A stretch of DNA of 64,000 bases from Channa striata (taxonomy: Eukaryota; Chordata; Actinopteri; Anabantiformes; Channidae), in assembly GCA_033026295.1 (NCBI GenBank), contig CM065186.1, forward strand, positions 21,215,172 to 21,279,171, in the 5' to 3' direction. The notes beneath the pieces were generated by a model, which was given only the letters and a program-made list of their open reading frames with translations, ran no database searches and was not told where the DNA came from. Positions 21,197-32,204 of the stretch are shown piece by piece. Position numbers and translations under genes: made by a program. Within the stretch, counting starts at the first letter, position 1. Each line of letters opens with the position of its first letter.

Positions 21197-23050
21197 GGTA
21201 TCAATTATATTCCTATGTTTTGTAACTCCAACATCTACAGGAAACTCTATGTACTAAACTCTATTAAACTATGTGCTACTTTAAAAGTCAATATTTGGAA
21301 GGTTATGTGTGAACTGGACATGTTGCTTATCAAAGTGTGACAATTAGACACCATTACAATCCATTTTATTCTAAGTTTAATGCTTTTTTAACATACTATC
21401 AATATGCGAAATGTTCTGTTTGTGTTTAGAGACATGCACTGCAACCCTGATACTCCTTGGGGAGATACAAGAAGTATGCAAATGTCTGGACCGGACACAA
21501 ACAAAGTCCATGAAACACGTCATTATGCTATTGTGTAAATGGAGCAGGTCATGAACTGGTTTACAGCAAACAAGTAAGTATGTTCGATCCAAAAGCAGAA
21601 GAATATGAACATGCAAAGTTGACCAAGCGCCATTTACACGATGAACCCAACAAACAGCTGCAGAGATGACAAGACTGTGGAACTTCTGTCGATAAGGGCA
21701 GATGCTGATATAGTTCTACAAATTCAAAGAACAGCAAGACACTGTTGTCTGTGCTTTTATGTGCTGAGAACAAGATACTGCCGTTTCCTCAGCATTCTGT
21801 TTTACTCTATGTTGTGCCAACTGCACCAGGTGACACTCACCTAAGGCACAAGGCCTAATCCAGCACCTAGCTCGGTTTGATGACAAACGTTTGAGCTTTT
21901 TAAGCATTTTTAATACCTGTCCTCAATCTTTTTTCTGCATTTACTCCAAAAGACACATTGCACCATAACCATTAAATAGCTGCCTGTTAGCCTAGAAGAT
22001 CAATCAAAGTAATAGAATGAGTAAATGTAAATGTGCAGCTCCATTTCCCATAACAGCGGCTACTGGAGCTATCAGGGGCTGGCTTAATCTGTCCCTGTCA
22101 GACTGCAGAGAGCCACAATTATATATGCAGGCAGGGAGAGGGAATAGGGGTGGTTCTTATCAATGTGGGGGTGTGCGTGTGTGCATCTGAGAGAGGAATG
22201 CATGGATCACTCAGGTCTTTATCCTCTCAGCTAAACAACACGGACATTATATGATATTACAGGAAAAAAGGAAATAAAGGCATGCTGCTGCAGTGAAAGC
22301 TCAGCAATGGAAAAGTAAAAAAAAGGTGTGTATGTGGGTGTGTGTGTAGGTGTGAGTCACTAATTTCAAGTAAATTAAAGCAACCCACATCAAACATATT
22401 GTAAATGCCATGCCTAGAAAATATCCTCTGTAGTATGAATGGTCTTCATGGCTATCATTCAGAGCAGACATATTTTCCCTGATTGTACTTCATTTGCAGC
22501 CCTCTAAAGATGTCCTCTAAAGGACAGGAAGCATACAGCTGACCAGTAGAATTCGTTGAGCGTGGAGGTGCAGGCCTACGGTTCTCTATTACCCGGAGGT
22601 AATGATGATGAATGGAGAGAGTTTTAGAGTGATACAAATGCGAGTACCCACGCTATGACATTTACCAAAATAAAACTATTTCGATTTAAATTTTGGTCAT
22701 ATTTAAAGTTGACTTACTTACAGAACATTGAGAAAACAGCTGAATCAGTTTATTTCAGTGCAATCACAAGAATCATGCATTCACTCATATGAGGAGAAAG
22801 GGAGAGTTGATGGGCGGTACCATGAGCACTTTATGATTTTAGGATGAGTCAGGACACAACCTGTTGTCAGTTGTCAGGCCGCTCAGTTCATCTGACTGGA
22901 CAGTCAAAAACAATGTCCATAATATCTTGTGCTGTTCTGCCCAAATTTAAACCTTTTTGAATTGGAAGTGTCCTGAAAGATGTGAATCCAAGAAAAGTGA
23001 GGTTCTGTGCAAGGCAAAACCAGCAGACAAAAGGCTTCACTCTCATTCGC
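21197..23050. other. No recognised gene
   Basis: Unique-looking sequence. Near 22140-22200 and 22325-22352 there are short GT-rich runs. Frames at 22888-23235 (minus) run into the L2 copy and are shadows of it. Confidence 0.5.
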
Positions 23051-25528
23051 AGTAATTCTGAACAGGTGATCTCCATGATATAGCTCGCAAACCCGCAATT
23101 TAAAGCAGGCGTTACGAAGACTAGAAAGGAAGTGGCGTTCCACTCATTCACAAGAATCACGCTTAGCCTGGAAAAAGAGTTTATACTTATACAAATTAGC
23201 ACTCCGTAAAGCCAGAACAGCTTATTATTCATCACTAATAGAGGAAAACAAGAACAACCCCCGGTTTCTTTTCAGTACTGTAGCCAGGCTGACTAAGAGC
23301 CATAGTTCAGTTGAGACTAGTATTCCCTCAACGCTGTGTAGCAATGACTTCATGACCTTCTTCACAAACAAAATCATAGCTATTAGAAATAAAATTCACC
23401 AGACCCTCCCCACAAATACAACAGAATTAGAATCATCAGTAAGTCCTCAGTCCGTTTTAGACTGCTGAGACCTTGCTGAGTTAACTTCAACTATTATGGC
23501 ATCTAAACCAACAACATGTCTGCTAGACCCTATTCCAGTTAGACTGCTCAAAGATGCTCTACCCTTATTAGACACATTCGTATTAGATATCATTAATCTA
23601 TCTTTACAAAGGCCTATAAGGTAGCTGTAATCAAACCTCTACTTAAAAACCTAGTCTGGATCCATGTGTCTTCGCCAATTACAGAGCAATATCCAATCTC
23701 CCCTTTATTTCTAAAACACTTGAAAAAGTAGTTGTAAAGCAATTATGTGACCACCTGCGCAGAAACGACTTGTTTGAAGAATTTCAGTCAGGATTTAGAG
23801 TTCATCATAGCACAGAAACTGCACTGATTAAAGTCACCAACGATCTTCTTCTGGCTTCAGATAATGGACTTGTCTCTATACTAGTTCTGCTAGATCTTAG
23901 TGCTGCATTTGACACCATTGATCACAGAATATTATTACAGAGACTAGAACATGTTATTGGAATTAAAGGAACTGCACTAAATTGGTTTAAATCGTATCTA
24001 TCAGATAGATTCCAATTTACTCGTGTTAATGATGAATCTTTGACATACACAAAAGTTAGTTATGGAATTCCACAAGGCTCTGTATTAGGACCTATACTCT
24101 TTACTCTATATATGTCTCCCCTTGGCAACATTATTACATTCAACTGCTACGCTGATGACACGCAGTTATATCTATCTATGAAACCTGATGAAACAAATAA
24201 ATTAATCAAACTACAAGCATGTCTTAAAGACATAAGGGACTGGATGACGTATAATTTCCTTCTTCTAAAGTCAGATAAAACTGAAGTTATTGTATTTGGG
24301 CCTAAAAGTCTAAGAAACATGTTTTCTAACCATATCGCTACTTTAGATGACATAACTCTTGCCCCCAATAGCACTGCAAGGAATCTCTGAGTCATTTTTG
24401 ACCAGGATTTGTCATTTACCTCACGCATAAAACAAATCTCTAGAACAGCCTTCTTCCACCTAAGAAACATGGCCAAAATTAGGAGCATCCTGTCTCAAAG
24501 CGATGCTGAAAAACTGGTTCATGCATTTGTTACTTCTAGATTGGACTATTGTAATTCTCTACTTTCAGGCTGCCCCAGTAACTCTCTAAAAAGCCTCCAA
24601 TTAATCCAAAATGCTGCAGCAAGATTACTGACTGGGATTAGTAAGAGAGATCATATTTCACCTTCATTAGCTTCTCTCCATTGGCTTCCAATTAAATGTA
24701 GAATAGAATTTAAAACCCTTCTTCTTACCTATAAAGCTTTAAACGGTCAAGCCCCATCATATCTAAAAGATCTCCTAGTACCACATCATCCTACTAGACC
24801 ACTTCGGTCCCAAAATGCAGGCCTACTTGTGGTTCCCAGAATTTCCAAATATTGAATGGGAGGCAGAGACTTTAGCTATCAAGCTCCTCTCCTGTGGAAC
24901 CAGCTCCCAGTCCATATTCGGGAAGCAGACACACCCTCTCCACTTTTAAGACTAGGCTCAAAACCTTCCTCTTTGATAAAGCTTATAGTTGGTTATAGTC
25001 ATGCTGCTATAGGCTTACACTGCTGGGGGACTCTGCACTCTGCCACTTCCTCTTCTCTTCCTTCTCTCCTCTCACCCCACATCTATAATGTCACCACTGT
25101 AGGACATTAACTCTGTATCTTCTTTGTCCCGTAGTCGTCTTTCTCCCTCTCTGTCTCCCTCTCTCTGTCCCTGTCTTCAGGTGTCCACGGATTTGGCGCT
25201 GTGTGTCCTCCAGTGCACAGCTACTGGTCCTACTAACCTGCCCAATGTTTTGTTGTTGCTTTTGTTGCTCTGTTCTTTTCTCTCTCCACTTTCCACTCAG
25301 CCCAACCGGTCAAGGCAGATGGCCGTCCACCCTGAGCCTGGTTCTGCTGGAGGTTTCTTCCGCTAAAGGGAGTTTTTCCTCTCCACTGTTGCCTGTGGCT
25401 TGCTCAAGGGGGATTTGTTGGGTTTTCTCTACATGTTTGTATAGTCTTGATTTTATTATGTAAAGTGCCCTGAGATGACCTTTTTGTAAATTGGCGCTAC
25501 ATAAATAAAGTTGAATTGAATTGAATTG
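23051..25528 (+). mobile_element. L2-clade LINE, copy C
   Basis: It starts inside the linker region (similarity to copy B begins at GTAATTCTGAAC, 23052). It carries reverse transcriptase, C-terminal region and 3' UTR, and ends in TTGAATTGAATTGAATTG at 25511-25528. It matches copy B closely over 2.4 kb in the opposite orientation. It keeps the 29 bp that copy B has lost. It is inactivated by several stop codons and small indels. No clear target-site duplication was found. Confidence 0.93.
23770..25005 (+). pseudogene. L2 ORF2 reverse transcriptase and C-terminal region, copy C
   Basis: The frame shows FQSGFRVHHSTETALIKV, VLLDLSAAFDTIDH, GIPQGSVLGPILF and CYADDTQLYLSM, so the palm motifs are intact. 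Five codons before YADD are absent compared with copy B. An in-frame TGA at 24388-24390 (Gly codon in copies B and I) and a TGA at 24853-24855 interrupt it. The same frame resumes each time (SRLDYCNSLLSGCP, then MGGRDFSYQAPLLWNQLP). A 2-base insertion near 24932 shifts the last part. Upstream (23051-23769) the linker is readable but has further breaks. Confidence 0.9.
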
Positions 25529-25954
25529 TAAACATTGCTAACAAGCCGCCCCGGTTAAAATATGTTCCCTCTTTTTAAGGCCTAAGCTCGCAAATAAGCT
25601 TTACAACAAGTTCAAAAGCGCCACGACGGTGCAGGTTTCGGGAACGATCCAGAAGGGTGTCACTCCCGACCAGCCTTCCGGATTCCCCCTCCCTTTACTG
25701 ATCTACTGTGGTTGTATACTGTGGTGCATTATTGTGCAGGGCAGGAGCAACTTCCAGTGCGAAATGTTTTTCATCCACATATTTGAAAGTGACACATCCT
25801 TCAGTCCAACAGTAGTAAAACAACTGTTTCTCTTGAATAGTCAGTGCTGATGTGACTAAAACACAACACAACATGACTGCAACTGTCAATTCTAATTAAA
25901 AGAAAAACAATTTCTCCGAACCCTATGGGGAAATTCAGAGTACAGCTTCATTTC
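25529..25954. other. No recognised gene
   Basis: Short spacer; nothing recognised apart from short chance frames on both strands. Confidence 0.5.
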
Positions 25955-26060
25955 AGGTGGTGGAGCCACTTGGGGTTCAGTGTCTTGTACAAGGACATTT
26001 TAACATGGACGCATCATCCAGAATTGAACCGACAACCCTGTAAATACTGCACAACCCAAA
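25955..26060 (-). repeat. Worn SINE body fragment
   Basis: TGGGGTTCAGTGTCTTGTAC, AAGGACATTTTAACATGGA and GAATTGAACCGACAACC match the body and B-box edge of the tRNA-headed SINEs at 31925 and 37508, in the same orientation. The head is incomplete. Confidence 0.5.
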
Positions 26061-26167
26061 GTAAAAGAAAAACCTCTGGCACAACCCCACCTCAGGGTGC
26101 ACAGACAAACTGAAAAATCTAACCGCTGGCAAGTCTTGCAGATCACCAAACAACCTTAGTCAGTGGC

Positions 26168-26395
26168 TTCACTCAGCCCAACCGGTCAAGGCAGATGGCC
26201 GCCCACCCTGAGCCTGGTTCTGCTGGAGGTTTCTTCCGTTAAAGGGAGTTTATCCTCTCCACTGTTGCCTATAGCTGCTCAAGGGGGATTTGTTGGGTCA
26301 TCTCTAAATGTCTCTATAGTCTTGACTTTATTATCTTGCGATGACTTTTTGCCGCAACTAAATTTCAGCTATATGAATAAAGTTATATTGAATTG
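26168..26395 (+). mobile_element. L2 3' UTR fragment, copy D
   Basis: CACTCAGCCCAACCGGTCAA through CTGCTGGAGGTTTCTTCCG and GCTCAAGGGGGATTTGTTGG to AATAAAGTTATATTGAATTG: only the last 230 bases or so of the L2 3' UTR. It is 5'-truncated and diverged near the end. Confidence 0.9.
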
Positions 26396-27752
26396 AAATT
26401 TGGTTATATGACCAACGTGTTTTGGCCTGTAGTCGTTATCAGGGTCTGTTAAAAGCTGTGTTAAGGAGCCACACATGATGACCTTCAAAAGGGGAAGAAA
26501 CATGAGGGATAAAGTTGTCAGGGAATAAGACCATTCTGAAGCCAGTAAAAAAAAACTTTACTTCAAATGTGGAACCTTCATAAACAATGAAAAATTGATT
26601 AATATCAATTAAAAGAACTGACATCACTCAGCATCTTCGTAGAGTTAATACACCACATTGTCACCGTCATCAGCTTTTTTTACAGCTATAGATTTATTCA
26701 GAGTACTCAGAGAACTCAGAGTAAGACAAAAGGGAGAGAGGCATTGTGGATTATTTAAACAAACATATGTCCTGGAAGTTTATTTCCAGGACATATGTTT
26801 GTATAATTCCTTTTTTCAATGCTTTTCGGATAATCCCTTTATGTATTGTTTTTATATCTTCATATCTGTTTTCCTCACTTTTATTTAATCTTACAAGCTT
26901 TTTGAGTGGTTGATGGTGGCTCATGCAGTGTAACATATTTGTCCCTTCCCTTCACATACATTTCTTTTAGCCACTAAGTTGTGGTGTCATGCGACACACC
27001 CCTTGTCTCTGGTCCAAACGGGGGAGAGGATTGGTCCAACACCAAAGAACTATGCATCCACCCTCCAATATAAATGTGTCTGACTGGCTAATATATGTGT
27101 GTTTGTATATGACTGGTTGATTTTTTTAAATGATGTTTTACTTTTGTGCTTCTAACAGATCCCGATGAAGGCTACAGGCTGATATGCATTGGTCATAGAA
27201 CAAAGTTGTTCGATAATGTGCAAGTGTTTCAGAAATCCAACAACCCGCTCTATCTTTATACAGCTGCCCCTGAGCGTGTGTCCCTCTCTGCCCTGACGTC
27301 CTGTAATGAAGAGACAGATACAGTGGTGAGTGATCAAATGATTCAAGATTTTTAACAAAGAATGAAGGAGGACAGAGTCAGGAACTGTTACTGAAGTATT
27401 CAATAAATCAGGTGGGACATGTAGGCTACAAACCCTGGGAGGCCCAAGTAAGTGTTAATCTAAATCTAATCAACAGGAAAAGACAAGATTGCAGCAGTAA
27501 AATAAATGACAGGTTTATGAATACTGGGACTCCCAACACAAATATGTTAATATTCTTTTATGCTGTTTAAGGGTTTTGTCTTACGTTACTAACAGCTGAA
27601 GACTCAGCAGTAAACTGACCAGGTCTAGTTCTGGCCTGGTGAGAAAGACCAAATGTTTATTTTCCATCTAAATCACATTGTTCAGTTTCATTTCATGTTT
27701 GAGCTCATGAATTCCACATTACTTTTGTTACTGTATACATACTAACATTACA
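26396..27752. other. No gene; contains a perfect hairpin (listed separately)
   Basis: No coding frame or repeat family recognised. The only structural feature is the palindrome at 26759-26802. Confidence 0.5.
26759..26802. repeat. Perfect 19-bp inverted repeat with 6-base loop
   Basis: ACAAACATATGTCCTGGAA (26759-26777) is followed by GTTTAT and its exact reverse complement (26784-26802). It would form a stable hairpin or cruciform. No terminator or repeat family context explains it. Confidence 0.97.
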
Positions 27753-27797
27753 TTTTTCCATACGTAGTCAGTGACGTAGTTTTTCCATACGTAGTCA
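27753..27797. repeat. Small tandem duplication (27-bp period)
   Basis: TTTTTCCATACGTAGTCA occurs at 27753-27770 and again at 27780-27797. Confidence 0.95.
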
Positions 27798-28334
27798 ACT
27801 CCCCCAACAGAAGGTGGAGGAGTTGTACTGGTTAATAGCCCTGGAAGAACAGATCTCCTGTGGTGCTTTGTGGAGCACTTGGCAGTGATCTGTCTCTATG
27901 CTCCTCTGTCCGATGAGCACGCTGTAGAGTGGGTGGACAAAAGCACGCAGGAAAGGGTTTGGACAACATCCTCCTGTCAGCCACAACACATTGCAAGCAA
28001 ATGCAAAAATATTTTTCCCATCTTGCCCAGAAAATGTGTACAATATGTACAGCATGATGTACAATATGTACAGTCCCCGCTATCAGAGCAGCCAGGGCAA
28101 TTCATTTGTTTCAGCTCTGCAATCAAGATCAAAATATGGTTATGGCATAGAAGTGTTGTACTTGATGATATTATATCTGGATAAACACATGGAAGAAGAC
28201 AGGATTTGCTTTTAAAAAGGATGGATTAACATAAAAACCAGAGGGATCACAAATCTTTATTAATGAACCAGAGGTGTATAGAAACATTTTGTCTGCAAAT
28301 GTACAGAGAAACACAACAAAACTATTAAGTATTA

Positions 28335-28520
28335 ATATGAGTATTAACTATTAACCAAGAAGCTTAATCGTGCAACAAGACAATTATCCAAAATACACAA
28401 TGTATCATGGATTTCACCTGCTGATGAGGAAATGGGTTAAGAAGAGTGCAGTAAAAGCCTGGAAAAGCAGATCAAAAGAAGAAACCAACAGTTTGGTAAC
28501 GTCACAGAGTCACAGGCGTG
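28335..28520 (+). pseudogene. Possible Tc1-like transposase scrap
   Basis: One frame reads VQQDNYPKYT, close to the QHDNDPKHT block that holds a catalytic Asp in Tc1/mariner transposases. It then reads LLMRKWVKKSAVKAWKS, basic and Trp-bearing as in the C-terminal part of some fish DNA transposases. The surrounding 169-residue frame (28370-28879) soon becomes unlike any family I know. This is a weak call. Confidence 0.3.
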
Positions 28521-30069
28521 ACGCATCGACTTTTTTTACTTTAATTTATTTGTATGCAATCTGTTCCAATGCCTTTTCTGACATATTTAAATCATACAAA
28601 AGATGCTCTAACCTTTCGACATGCCATCTAATACACACTTTGTCCTACCTTGTAATCAGTAGGACAATTCTGTGGGTTTTTTTTCTGTTTCTGTTTTCGA
28701 TTCTGAAGGGGGCTGTGGACACACTGAACACATGTGTAAGAAAGTGTTACTTTTTGTACCTTGTCATGGAGGTGGGAACTCACATGCAGGTGCCCCAGAA
28801 CAGTCGCGATCCCCCACAGGTCCTCCCAGCAGGGACTTGCACACTGTGGAAACGGGGGCGACTTCTCAGCTTGATCTAGAAAAAGTAAAACTAAACATTC
28901 TGTGAGGTACGTGTGGAAGGGCCAAAAGACTTTATTTTCCTTTGTGTGAGGCAGCAAGTAATTTATGCATTTTCAAGTTTGAGAAAGCTCTTTATAATAT
29001 GTTGGCTCATGTCTCTGTCTTAGGATCCATCACCCGAAGATGGGTTAGCGTTTCATAAGGAAATTGTTTCCACGTTAAAGATTAAAAGGTGGACAAGTTT
29101 GATATTTTGCTCCAAATCGTAACGTTGTTGCTTTATTTTTGGTCAAACCTACGCCCGTTTTGTCCTCAGATTATTCCACCTTGCTGACTCCCCCTTTCCT
29201 ATCCAATCTATTAGTTGCAATAACCTGATTGCTCTAGGCAACACAGCCACATAACCATAATCCTGTGGTGGCTCCATTAGGTTATTACAGCAAGTTGCCT
29301 AAAAGTTGACATTTGTTTACTAAGGTTGTGTTCTCTCTTTTCTAAATTGCTGTTCCACTCATGTCTTATACACACGAACAGATGAAGTACATTAGGATAT
29401 TTCAATAAAATAGATGAGGGGTGTGGTTAGTGAGTTGGTGAGTCAGTTTTCGTTACTTTGGTTCTGTACATGATCAGAGTCGACTTTCAGTGTAGACTAT
29501 CAGCTTTAATCAAGAGTTGTGTTGAAAATATTGAGGAACTACAACCACTTTTACAACTTACTTTGTCATTTTCATATCCACGTCTGGAACCCACAGACCA
29601 ACACGTGCCGGGTTCCTTCTTTAGTATTTTTTCCTACAGCTGCCTTCAGTTAGTTTATTCTCGTGACAGCTATTTAAATGCTTTTTGCCAAAATGTAATC
29701 TTTTAGGCTTACCACTGGTTTCCATCGTGTCGTTTACTCTCTGCATTTACTTGAATGCAGATGAAGATCTTCTCTTGATTGCTGATTTTTCCTATGTTCT
29801 GAAGGCTGATGCTGGGGCTTGTTTTCACAATTCCTCATCAGCAATAGTTGTTTTGCATCATCTTCCAGGCCTTTGGTCTTTTTTAATGGTTTCTCAGTTT
29901 TTAGGAAGTCAAGTTAAATCTCTCCGATGACTTTGTTTTGTTATTTCAGACAACTTTCTCCACATAAAAGCTTAGAGAGGTATGGTAGTACAGGAATGGC
30001 ATATTCCCAGGTGTAAGGTTATTCAGATAATAGATTACCGTATTTTACAGTTAAATCCTTAACACATAA
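28521..30069. other. No recognised gene
   Basis: Only short frames on both strands; no repeat family recognised. Confidence 0.5.
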
Positions 30070-30760
30070 AACATAACTTGCAGGCTCCCACAAGCCTCAG
30101 TCTTAAATCCATGTGTAATGTTTCCAGAGTGATTGATTGTATTGTGTTTTCTGATGGCACGTGTTTTTGCTTCAGCACAAATCATCTTTTAGAGTTGCTA
30201 CAGAGGGATTCAGCACTTTCAAAGAAATGGTTTGATAGGAATAAATTAGTTCTAAATATAGATAAAACCAAGGATGTAATTTTGGAAACCTAAAATAAAT
30301 TGACAAAGTGGACTTAGAGTAAATGACACTAATTTAAAGGCTTGAAATACAATTTTGACAACGATTAATTTTAAATTGGAAATTGCATTATCTGTTGGAT
30401 CAGCCTCAGTTTCTGGTACATCCTTACATGACATACTGTCTGGAGGTTTGGGGAAAAGCATGAAGCAAATACAAAATCAGTTTTGTTTTAGAAAAGGGAG
30501 CCATCATTATAATAATGAAATAGAATAAATTGTTTAGAAAGCTAATGGCTCTAAAATGTCAGGATTTATTATGTAAAAGATTTTTAATAAGTTAATAAAA
30601 GGAAACATTTAAAAGCTGTTTGTATAGGTTTAAAGAGACAAAAAGTTTGAACAAACGTTACAAACAGATGTGCTGCAGTTATTGGTGTTAATTTGTGGAA
30701 TGAGCTCAGTGATGAGCTGAAGATGTGAGTCACTTGCTAAATCTAACAGAATCATAAAAG
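30070..30760 (+). pseudogene. Very degraded LINE reverse transcriptase relic
   Basis: One frame (30078-30293) reads VFSDGTCFCFSTNHLLELLQ and KKWFDRNKLVLNIDKTK, the pattern of a non-LTR reverse transcriptase just around and after the YADD box, with the box itself decayed to SDGT. Further on, frames give PYMTYCLEVWG and LWNELSDELK, also typical of the C-terminal part of fish LINEs. Many stops separate the blocks. The clade is uncertain. Confidence 0.6.
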
Positions 30761-31129
30761 ATTAGAGCCTAATTAATGAGAATAATGTAGTCAAGATTGG
30801 GATGGGATGTAAAACTGAGACAGGATAGGAGCTAATTAATTAGAGTGACTGTAAATCCATTGGAGAACTGTTAGTGTTTTTACCTGCAGCCTTTTTGTTG
30901 TAAACATAGAAAAAACGTGAATGTGTATGCTGTGTGTGTGAGAGAGAAGGAGTACGGATATACACATACATGTCTAAATGAACCTATTAAATCAACCAAA
31001 CAGAAACAGCTTAATCTCACAGGTTAATAACAGATTCCAAATACAAGTGGCGCATTTGAAATCAGCTTTAGACCATCTGTGTAGTTTCTTGTAAATGAAC
31101 TAACAGGACATCATCGGAGTTGATGATGA
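30761..31129. other. No recognised feature
   Basis: Spacer, possibly the worn 3' UTR of the preceding relic. Confidence 0.4.
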
Positions 31130-31416
31130 ATTTGCTTTTGATGCTCTGTTCTTTTCTCTCTCCACTTTCCACTCACCCCAACCGGTCAAGGCAGATGGCC
31201 ACCCACCCTGAGCCTGGTTCTGCTGGAGGTTTCTTACGTTAAAGGGAGTTTTTCTTCTCCAGTGTTGCCTATAGCTGCTCAAGGGGGATTTGTTGGGTTT
31301 TCTTTAAATGTCCGTATAGTCTTGACTTTATTATGTGAAGTGCCTTGAGATGACCTTGTTGTAAATGGGTGCTATATAAACAAAGTTGAATTGAATTGAA
31401 TTGAATTGAATTGAAC
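31130..31416 (+). mobile_element. L2 3' UTR fragment, copy E
   Basis: It begins at TTTGCTTTTGATGCTCTGTT, runs through CCCAACCGGTCAAGGCAGAT and GCTCAAGGGGGATTTGTTGG, and ends with TTGAATTGAATTGAATTGAA. It is a short, 5'-truncated insertion. Confidence 0.92.
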
Positions 31417-31924
31417 AATAGAATACAATAGACGCCTTGTGTGCAAAATTGTTGTATATCTTAGAAATACTTTTTTAAAAACCATTCGGTTACTACTCAC
31501 AGTTTACGCTTAAAGCACATCATGATAGGAAGAGCAGTTAAAGTGTTCTTCAGACATTAGTGGCAACACAAGTAAAAACATTTCTTTCGTAATTCTATGG
31601 CGGCTTCATTTAGGTCACATTTCCTATTGTACTATTAATAGCAAAGCTTAGACAAAAGGCTAAAAATCTGAGAACTTTTTTTCACAACCTCAGCACCTGT
31701 CAGATTCCTAATGGCGTGACTTCTATTTTACAAAAATACATATATATGAAGAAGAAACTATTGAAGAAACAATATGCTAGTGCTGTCACCTCACAGCTAG
31801 AAGGTTGTGGGTTCGCATTCCCGGTTTAAATTTCATATGCAAAGTAAAACAACAAAGTATTAGTCAAATGAATACAGAAAGAGACTCAACTTCGTTCTTT
31901 GTCTGACATTATAAAGGAATCTCT
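31417..31924. other. No recognised feature
   Basis: AT-rich spacer. Confidence 0.5.
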
Positions 31925-32204
31925 GGTAAATGGTCTGCACTTATATAGCGCTTTTCTACCTGTTGGTACTACTCAAAGCACTTTACACTGCTTCTTATCT
32001 ACCCATTCACACTCTCAAACACACACACATTCACATTCATACACCGATGGGGGAGCTGCTATGCAGCTGGACGACACTCACCGGGAGCAACAAAGCAAGG
32101 GTTAAGTGTCTTGCACAAGGATACTTTGACATGAGACCAGAGGAGCCGGGGATTAAACCAACAACTGGTGGACGACCGCACTACCAACTGAGCCACAGTT
32201 ACCC
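31925..32204 (-). mobile_element. tRNA-headed SINE (good copy)
   Basis: On the minus strand it starts GGGTAACTGTGGCTCAGTTG (A-box-like), then GTTGTTGGTTTAATCCCCGG (B-box-like). The body holds CAAGACACTTAACCC-type and GCATAGCAGCTCCCC blocks, and it ends ATATAAGTGCAGACCATTTA. This is a polymerase III-type SINE. The tRNA-like part is too altered to be a tRNA gene. It is close to the copy at 37508. Confidence 0.8.

Noticed and set aside
22888..23235. 115-residue minus-strand frame, and the similar one at 16232-16483
   Set aside because: Antisense shadow of the L2 linker region, identical in both copies because the DNA is repeated.
24147..24488. 113-residue minus-strand frame (also 14966-15307 and 58267-58449)
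   Set aside because: Antisense shadow of L2 reverse transcriptase; no independent coding evidence.
28370..28879. 169-residue plus-strand frame as a host gene
   Set aside because: Only its first part resembles a transposase scrap; the rest reads through unrelated DNA.
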